Assembly: GCA_023424865.1 (NCBI GenBank)
Contig: JAFADM010000420.1
Location: 1 to 10,084 of the forward strand
Direction of reading: 5' to 3'
DNA length: 10,084 nucleotides
Source of the DNA: Bacillota bacterium
GTDB lineage: Bacteria; Bacillota_A; Clostridia; DSM-8532
Both the position numbers and the translations under genes were made by a program. Positions 6,513 through 10,084 of the stretch are shown piece by piece. The notes under the pieces are model-generated. The model was not told the DNA's origin and searched no databases. It saw only the letters and a program-made list of their open reading frames with translations. The first letter of the stretch is position 1, and each line of letters starts with the position of its first letter.

Positions 6513-6640
6513 CTTTTCCAAACGGAAAGGTCACTCTTTTTCATAAGCAGCTGTGATATTCCTGTGAAAGTCATTATTTTGCATGAATGCTGTAAACCTC
6601 CTGGGAAGGCCTATACCTTATAAAAAGGAGCTGAAGGAAT

Positions 6641-8248
6641 ATGAGTACAGTCAAATGGGTATGCGACAGCAAATACATTGTTTTACCGGTGAGTCATCAG
6701 GCAGTTGCCAAGTGCCTGAAATTTACCCATAATGGGAAGCTGGTCTACGATCTGGCTATCGGCCTGGATAATTTTCACCCCGACTTCCACGCCTATGTGA
6801 ATATGGAGCGGTTCCGTGGATTGGAGCTGGAGGCATCCTGTGAGCCTGACATCCACTTTGAGATAAGGAAGGCCGATACCTGCGACGACAGTTCCATTTA
6901 CACGGAGAAATACCGCCCCGGCTTTCATTTTTCCAGTAAAAGGGGCTGGCTCAACGATCCCAACGGGCTTGTTTACTATAAAGGAATATACCATATGTTT
7001 TATCAGCATAATCCCGTAGGCTGCAAGTGGGGGAATATGCACTGGGGCCATGCCACAAGCAATGACCTTGTTCACTGGAAGGAGCTTGACATAAAGCTTT
7101 ATCCCGATGCTCTGGGAACCATGTTTTCCGGCTCTGCCATTATTGATTGCCAGAATATTACAGGCCTCAAAGAGGGAAAGGAGGATCCCATCCTCCTTTA
7201 TTACACCAGCGCCGGGGATTCATCCGAAACCTCAAAGGGAATGCCCTACACTCAATGCCTGGCTTACAGCCTTGACGGGGGTAAAACCTTTGCCAAATAC
7301 GCTAAAAACCCCATTATACCTGAATTAGCCAAAGGAAACCGGGATCCCAAGGTTATACGGCATGAGTCCGGCCGGTATATCATGGCCCTTTATCTGGATA
7401 AAAACCGATTTGCCCTCCTGTCCTCCGACAATTTGCTGGACTTCAAGGTCATTCAGGAAATAGATATTGAAAATGAATCCGAATGCCCCGACTTTTTCCC
7501 CCTGCCTCTGGACGGAGACCCTGAAAAAACCAAATGGGTGCTTATAGGCGCTTCTGAAAAATACCTTGTGGGAAGCTTTGACGGACAGGTCTTTACAAAA
7601 GAAACAGGCGCCCAGAGCCTGCATTATGGCAAGAACAGCTATGCGGGCCAGTCCTGGTCGGACAGTGATCCGAAGGTTGGGAGGCGTCTTCGCATTACCT
7701 GGAACAACAGTCCGATTCCCTCTATGCCTTTTAACATGGCCATGACCTTTCCCGCCGAGCTGAAGCTTAAAACCACTCCTTATGGCATGCGCCTCTTCTG
7801 CTGGCCTGTCAGGGAAATTGAAAAGCTGTACGATGGAAGGCAAAGCTATACCGGTAGCCGCATCAACCCGGCTCATAAAGCAGCTTTTCCCCTTGAAGGC
7901 AGAGCCTATGACATAAAGGCCCGGCTTCAGCAGGAAGAGGATGGGGTACTCACCCTTTCCCTGCTTGGCTTAACCCTGAGCCTGGACAGCGGGGCCAACC
8001 GCCTTCGTTGCCTCAAAAGTGACGCGCCCCTAATGTCGGAGAACGGCCTTATAAATTTACGGCTCCTGGTGGACAGCACGAGTGTGGAAATCTATGTGAA
8101 TGAGGGACAGGTGTTCCTTTCCAACGGATTTGCGGCGGATTACAATATCAACCGTCTTGAGGTGGAGGCGCTTTCCGGGAGTGCTGTCCTTGAAAGCCTT
8201 GTTATAACTCAGCTTAAAAGCATATGGACGGAAGAAAAGAAGGCTTGA
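6641..8248 (+). CDS. Glycoside hydrolase family 32 beta-fructosidase (sucrase/levanase-type)
   Basis: This enzyme hydrolyses terminal beta-fructosyl bonds in sucrose or fructo-oligosaccharides. All GH32 signatures are present: WLNDPNG with nucleophile Asp106, YQHNP (121-125), WGHATSNDLVHW (135-146), FSGS (162-165), RDP (234-236) with its transition-state Asp235, and ECPDFF with acid/base Glu281. YAGQSW (334-339) and MTFPAELKL follow. The C-terminal beta-sandwich ends with VEIYVNEGQVFLSNGF (482-497). At 535 residues it exceeds typical sucrose-6-phosphate hydrolases (about 480-490) because ~85 residues precede the catalytic propeller, resembling the extra N-terminal domain of some levanases. 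There is no signal peptide, so it should be cytoplasmic. The ATG follows AAAGGAG (6624-6630). The fructokinase gene 75 bases downstream strongly suggests release and phosphorylation of fructose. Whether the substrate is sucrose, its phosphate or a fructan cannot be told. Confidence 0.92.
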   Translation: MSTVKWVCDSKYIVLPVSHQAVAKCLKFTHNGKLVYDLAIGLDNFHPDFHAYVNMERFRGLELEASCEPDIHFEIRKADTCDDSSIYTEKYRPGFHFSSKRGWLNDPNGLVYYKGIYHMFYQHNPVGCKWGNMHWGHATSNDLVHWKELDIKLYPDALGTMFSGSAIIDCQNITGLKEGKEDPILLYYTSAGDSSETSKGMPYTQCLAYSLDGGKTFAKYAKNPIIPELAKGNRDPKVIRHESGRYIMALYLDKNRFALLSSDNLLDFKVIQEIDIENESECPDFFPLPLDGDPEKTKWVLIGASEKYLVGSFDGQVFTKETGAQSLHYGKNSYAGQSWSDSDPKVGRRLRITWNNSPIPSMPFNMAMTFPAELKLKTTPYGMRLFCWPVREIEKLYDGRQSYTGSRINPAHKAAFPLEGRAYDIKARLQQEEDGVLTLSLLGLTLSLDSGANRLRCLKSDAPLMSENGLINLRLLVDSTSVEIYVNEGQVFLSNGFAADYNINRLEVEALSGSAVLESLVITQLKSIWTEEKKA

Positions 8249-8323
8249 CAAGGGCCTTTGCCTGTCTTCCGGCTGCATTGCTTAAGCGGCATGACCTGAA
8301 ATGAAAGAACGGAGAATGACTTT

Positions 8324-9241
8324 ATGAAAATACTGGCTTTTGGAGAAATATTATGGGATGTGTTTGAGAACACAAAGGAAATCGGCGGTGCGCCGTTTAA
8401 TTTTTGCGCCCATTTGTCAAAGCTTGGAGGGGAGTCCTACCTTTTATCCTCGGTAGGCGACGATGACCTTGCCGGTGAGACCCTGGCGCAAATGGACCGG
8501 TTTGAAGTAAAAAGGCCCTTTGTCTATAAAAGCTCCCTTTATCCCACAGGTGTATGCCGGGTGTCATGCGATATTAACGGCCAGCCGACCTATGATCTGG
8601 GAGGGGATATGGCCTATGACCACATCCCTTTAGATGATGAAACGCTAAAAAGTATTAAAGCCCATGCCTTCGATGCCTTCTATTTCGGAACTCTCGCACA
8701 GAGAAGCCCCGAATCCCGCCAAACTCTTAACCGGGTGCTTCAGGCCTGTTCCTTCAGGGATGTTTACTGCGATTTGAATATACGCCAGCATTATCATAAC
8801 AGGGAAACCATCGAAGCCTGCCTGAGCCATGCCACCATGCTGAAGCTCAACCGCGACGAATGCAGCCTTCTTATGAGCTATACTGACATCTCCATAGACA
8901 GATCCCTGTATGCCTCTGACGAAGACTATTACCGGGAATTTGGCGCCAGGCTTTGCAAAGCCTTGGGCTTTAAGCTCGTCATTATTACCCTTGACGCGGA
9001 CGGCGCCCTGGTGTATGAAAGTGCAAAAAAGACCCTCTGCGCCTCCGGCAAACCCTTAAATAAGGCGGTATCCACCGTAGGCGCAGGGGACAGCTTCTCT
9101 GCCTGCTTTCTGTACAATTACCTTAATGGGGAAGCAACAGAGCAGTGCCTTAAAAGGGCCAACCTTCTGGGGGACTATGTGGTCACCCGCTACGGGGCTG
9201 TACCCGATTATCCTGAGGCGCTGCTGGCTTGTATTAAGTAG
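8324..9241 (+). CDS. PfkB-family fructokinase
   Basis: This ATP-dependent sugar kinase, 305 residues long (normal for the family), probably makes fructose-6-phosphate. The N-terminal GEILWD (7-12) and IGGAPFNFCAHLSKLGG (20-36) form the sugar-binding signature typical of fructokinases. SSVGDDDLAG (42-51) continues it, and DLNIR (150-154) and LKLNRDE (173-179) are conserved core segments. The C-terminal signature STVGAGDSFSA (250-260) carries the anion hole and catalytic base Asp256. The protein is cytoplasmic. The ATG follows GGAG (8311-8314). It lies 75 bases after the GH32 stop with no strong terminator between, so the two are probably one operon under the divergent AraC regulator. Fructose is the likely substrate from the signature and neighbour; another ketose or hexose is possible. 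Confidence 0.9.
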   Translation: MKILAFGEILWDVFENTKEIGGAPFNFCAHLSKLGGESYLLSSVGDDDLAGETLAQMDRFEVKRPFVYKSSLYPTGVCRVSCDINGQPTYDLGGDMAYDHIPLDDETLKSIKAHAFDAFYFGTLAQRSPESRQTLNRVLQACSFRDVYCDLNIRQHYHNRETIEACLSHATMLKLNRDECSLLMSYTDISIDRSLYASDEDYYREFGARLCKALGFKLVIITLDADGALVYESAKKTLCASGKPLNKAVSTVGAGDSFSACFLYNYLNGEATEQCLKRANLLGDYVVTRYGAVPDYPEALLACIK

Positions 9242-9297
9242 AGCAGGTAATTAAGACGCTTCAATTCACAATTCGACTTGATTAAGCGCCGCTGGCC

Positions 9298-9684
9298 CTA
9301 TTTCACCTGGAAAAACTCGATGACTTCTCCGTCGGGGCCGGTTACAAAGGTGTTGCATACAGCCATGGTGCCAAGCATTTTATCCTCAGGCGGTGTGGTG
9401 CATACTGCACCGGCCTTTAGAGCAAGCGCGAAGGCCTCCCGGGCATCGTCGGTTTCAAGAGCGATATGCGCCCAGTGGGCATTGGCCTCAGCTTCGCCTG
9501 TGCCCCTGGGGATAATCTCCACAACAGCATGCCCGCCTAAATCAACCAGATAAATGGTTTTCCCGGTATCGCCCATGGGAAAACTAAAGGTTACCTTTCC
9601 TCCCAGGCCCTCCGTATAGAAGGCCAGACTTTTTTCCGCATCCTTAACACGAAGTCCGATGTGATGAAAGCCGTTAAATTTCAT
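9298..9684 (-). CDS. VOC superfamily (glyoxalase-fold) protein
   Basis: This 128-residue protein has the paired beta-alpha-beta-beta-beta modules of the vicinal-oxygen-chelate fold. The first module starts FHHIGLRVKDAEKSLAFY (6-23) and the second AHIALETDDAREAFALA (72-88). Candidate metal ligands in the usual order are His8, Glu56 (VVEII), His73 and Glu123 (VIEFFQ), so a metal site appears intact. The fold covers glyoxalase I, methylmalonyl-CoA epimerase, dioxygenases and drug-binding resistance proteins; the substrate is not deducible. I place the start at 9684 because AGAGG lies seven bases upstream and homology begins at once. A longer in-frame reading to 9807 adds 41 residues unlike the family. 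It converges with the fructokinase gene, and no functional tie to it is evident. Confidence 0.85.
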   Translation of the reverse strand: MKFNGFHHIGLRVKDAEKSLAFYTEGLGGKVTFSFPMGDTGKTIYLVDLGGHAVVEIIPRGTGEAEANAHWAHIALETDDAREAFALALKAGAVCTTPPEDKMLGTMAVCNTFVTGPDGEVIEFFQVK

Positions 9685-9734
9685 TATGTATCCTCTCTTC
9701 CTGACTTTTTTGCAGCCTAGAGCCCTATAAATGC

Positions 9735-9764
9735 ATTTAACCTCTCTGGACGGCATAAAGTCAA
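9735..9764 (-). promoter_or_regulatory. Likely promoter of the VOC gene
   Basis: On the minus strand TTGACT (9764-9759, five of six consensus bases) is followed after 18 bases by TTAAAT (9740-9735, four of six). Transcription would start near 9728, about 45 bases before the ATG at 9684. It lies inside the longer in-frame extension to 9807, which supports the shorter start. Confidence 0.4.
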
Positions 9765-9802
9765 GAAAAAAGACTGGACAAACACCACAAATATACCCAC
9801 AG

Positions 9803-9818
9803 TTCACAATTCACAATT
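9803..9818. repeat. TTCACAA short tandem, with a partial copy at 9263-9273
   Basis: TTCACAATTCACAATT is two 7-base TTCACAA units plus TT. The 11-mer AATTCACAATT inside it (9808-9818) recurs in the same orientation at 9263-9273. The two copies bracket the VOC gene on both sides. Similar AATTGTGAATTGTGAA strings are, from memory, common in intergenic DNA of clostridial genomes, so this may be simple dispersed repeat sequence. Confidence 0.4.
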
Positions 9819-9864
9819 TCCTGGGAATAATCCAGGCTATTCTACTTTTAATGCCCACGCCTTG

Positions 9865-10083
9865 CTACGCCTTCTCAAGTATCGTTCGGGCCTTAAGTGC
9901 CACTGCCGTTTGTCCGCCGTATTTGGCAACCTTTTCGTATTTCTCGGCGGCAGCGGCGCTGTTCCCCAATTCCTCATCAATTTGTGCCAGCAAAAAGTAG
10001 ATTTCCACCCGCAGCCTTCGGCTGGTTTTTCGCTGCAGAAGCTTTAATAACCTCTCCTGGCTTTCATTATATTTTTTGGTGTA
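9865..10083 (-). CDS. C-terminal end of a TPR-like protein (partial, cut by window edge)
   Basis: The minus strand reads openly from the window edge to a TAG stop (9867-9865), giving the last 72 residues of a larger protein; the start lies outside the window. The segment beginning VEIYFLLAQIDEELGNSA and running on as AAAEKYEKVAKYG fits a tetratricopeptide repeat (Leu/Ala, Gly and Ala/Tyr at TPR spacing), preceded by a basic helix (LLKLLQRKTSRRLRVE). It ends LKARTILEKA. TPR helices normally hold protein partners, so the role cannot be told from this end. It lies upstream of the VOC gene on the same strand, with a 180-base gap holding that gene's likely promoter. Confidence 0.6.
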   Translation of the reverse strand, partial: YTKKYNESQERLLKLLQRKTSRRLRVEIYFLLAQIDEELGNSAAAAEKYEKVAKYGGQTAVALKARTILEKA

Positions 10084-10084
10084 G

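Larger units (their letters stand above)
6431..6640. promoter_or_regulatory. Divergent control region between AraC regulator and GH32
   Basis: This 210-base spacer must hold promoters in both directions. The AraC-side promoter is readable (6478-6506). Toward GH32 there is an interrupted hairpin, CCTTTtCC (6512-6519) with GGAAAGG (6524-6530), followed by CACTCTTTTT. This could be an attenuator-like element or part of an operator. No strong -35/-10 pair is seen for GH32, as expected for an activator-dependent promoter. GCTGTGATA (6550-6558) also occurs at 4071-4079 before GH5, but nine bases may match by chance. Confidence 0.5.

Noticed and set aside
9685..9807. N-terminal extension of the VOC protein to an upstream ATG
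   Set aside because: The 41 extra residues are Cys-rich and unlike the family. They cover the likely promoter, and a good ribosome site precedes the ATG at 9684.
9731..10047. Plus-strand small frames at the right end
   Set aside because: They lie opposite the TPR-like C-terminus and VOC promoter, without ribosome sites, and their composition resembles shadow frames.

Overview
The window looks like a chromosomal segment of a Gram-positive anaerobe of the Clostridia (Lachnospiraceae or Ruminococcaceae-like). This is inferred from purine-rich AGGAGG-type ribosome sites, roughly balanced GC, frequent AGG arginine codons, and the gene types present. Species cannot be read from the sequence.

Layout. 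Bases 1-117 hold several hairpins ending in an intrinsic terminator, probably the 3' end of an upstream transcript. A small basic protein of unknown function (233-562) follows. Next is the standout gene (702-3770): a 1022-residue protein with an N-terminal TIR domain that keeps the putative NADase glutamate, one membrane helix, and a large WD40-like propeller predicted to lie outside the cell. A 343-base gene-free stretch (3771-4113) carries a near-perfect 20-bp-arm inverted repeat and, just upstream of the next gene, three AGCTTCTG elements spaced exactly 20 bp apart around a TATAAT box.

The central part is a carbohydrate-use region. It holds a GH5 glycoside hydrolase (4114-5451), a convergent AraC-family regulator (5600-6430, minus), then a GH32 beta-fructosidase (6641-8248) and a PfkB-family fructokinase (8324-9241) transcribed divergently from the regulator. 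Neither hydrolase has a visible signal peptide. The inferred scheme is import of small sugars by a transporter outside the window, cytoplasmic release of fructose by GH32, phosphorylation by the kinase, and control by the AraC protein. The AraC gene has a readable promoter with a dyad over its -35 box.

The right end holds a minus-strand VOC/glyoxalase-fold gene (9298-9684) and the C-terminus of a TPR-like protein running off the window edge (9865-10083, minus). The most novel candidate is the membrane-anchored TIR-propeller protein with its small upstream partner. The rest is ordinary accessory metabolism with a few unexplained repeats.
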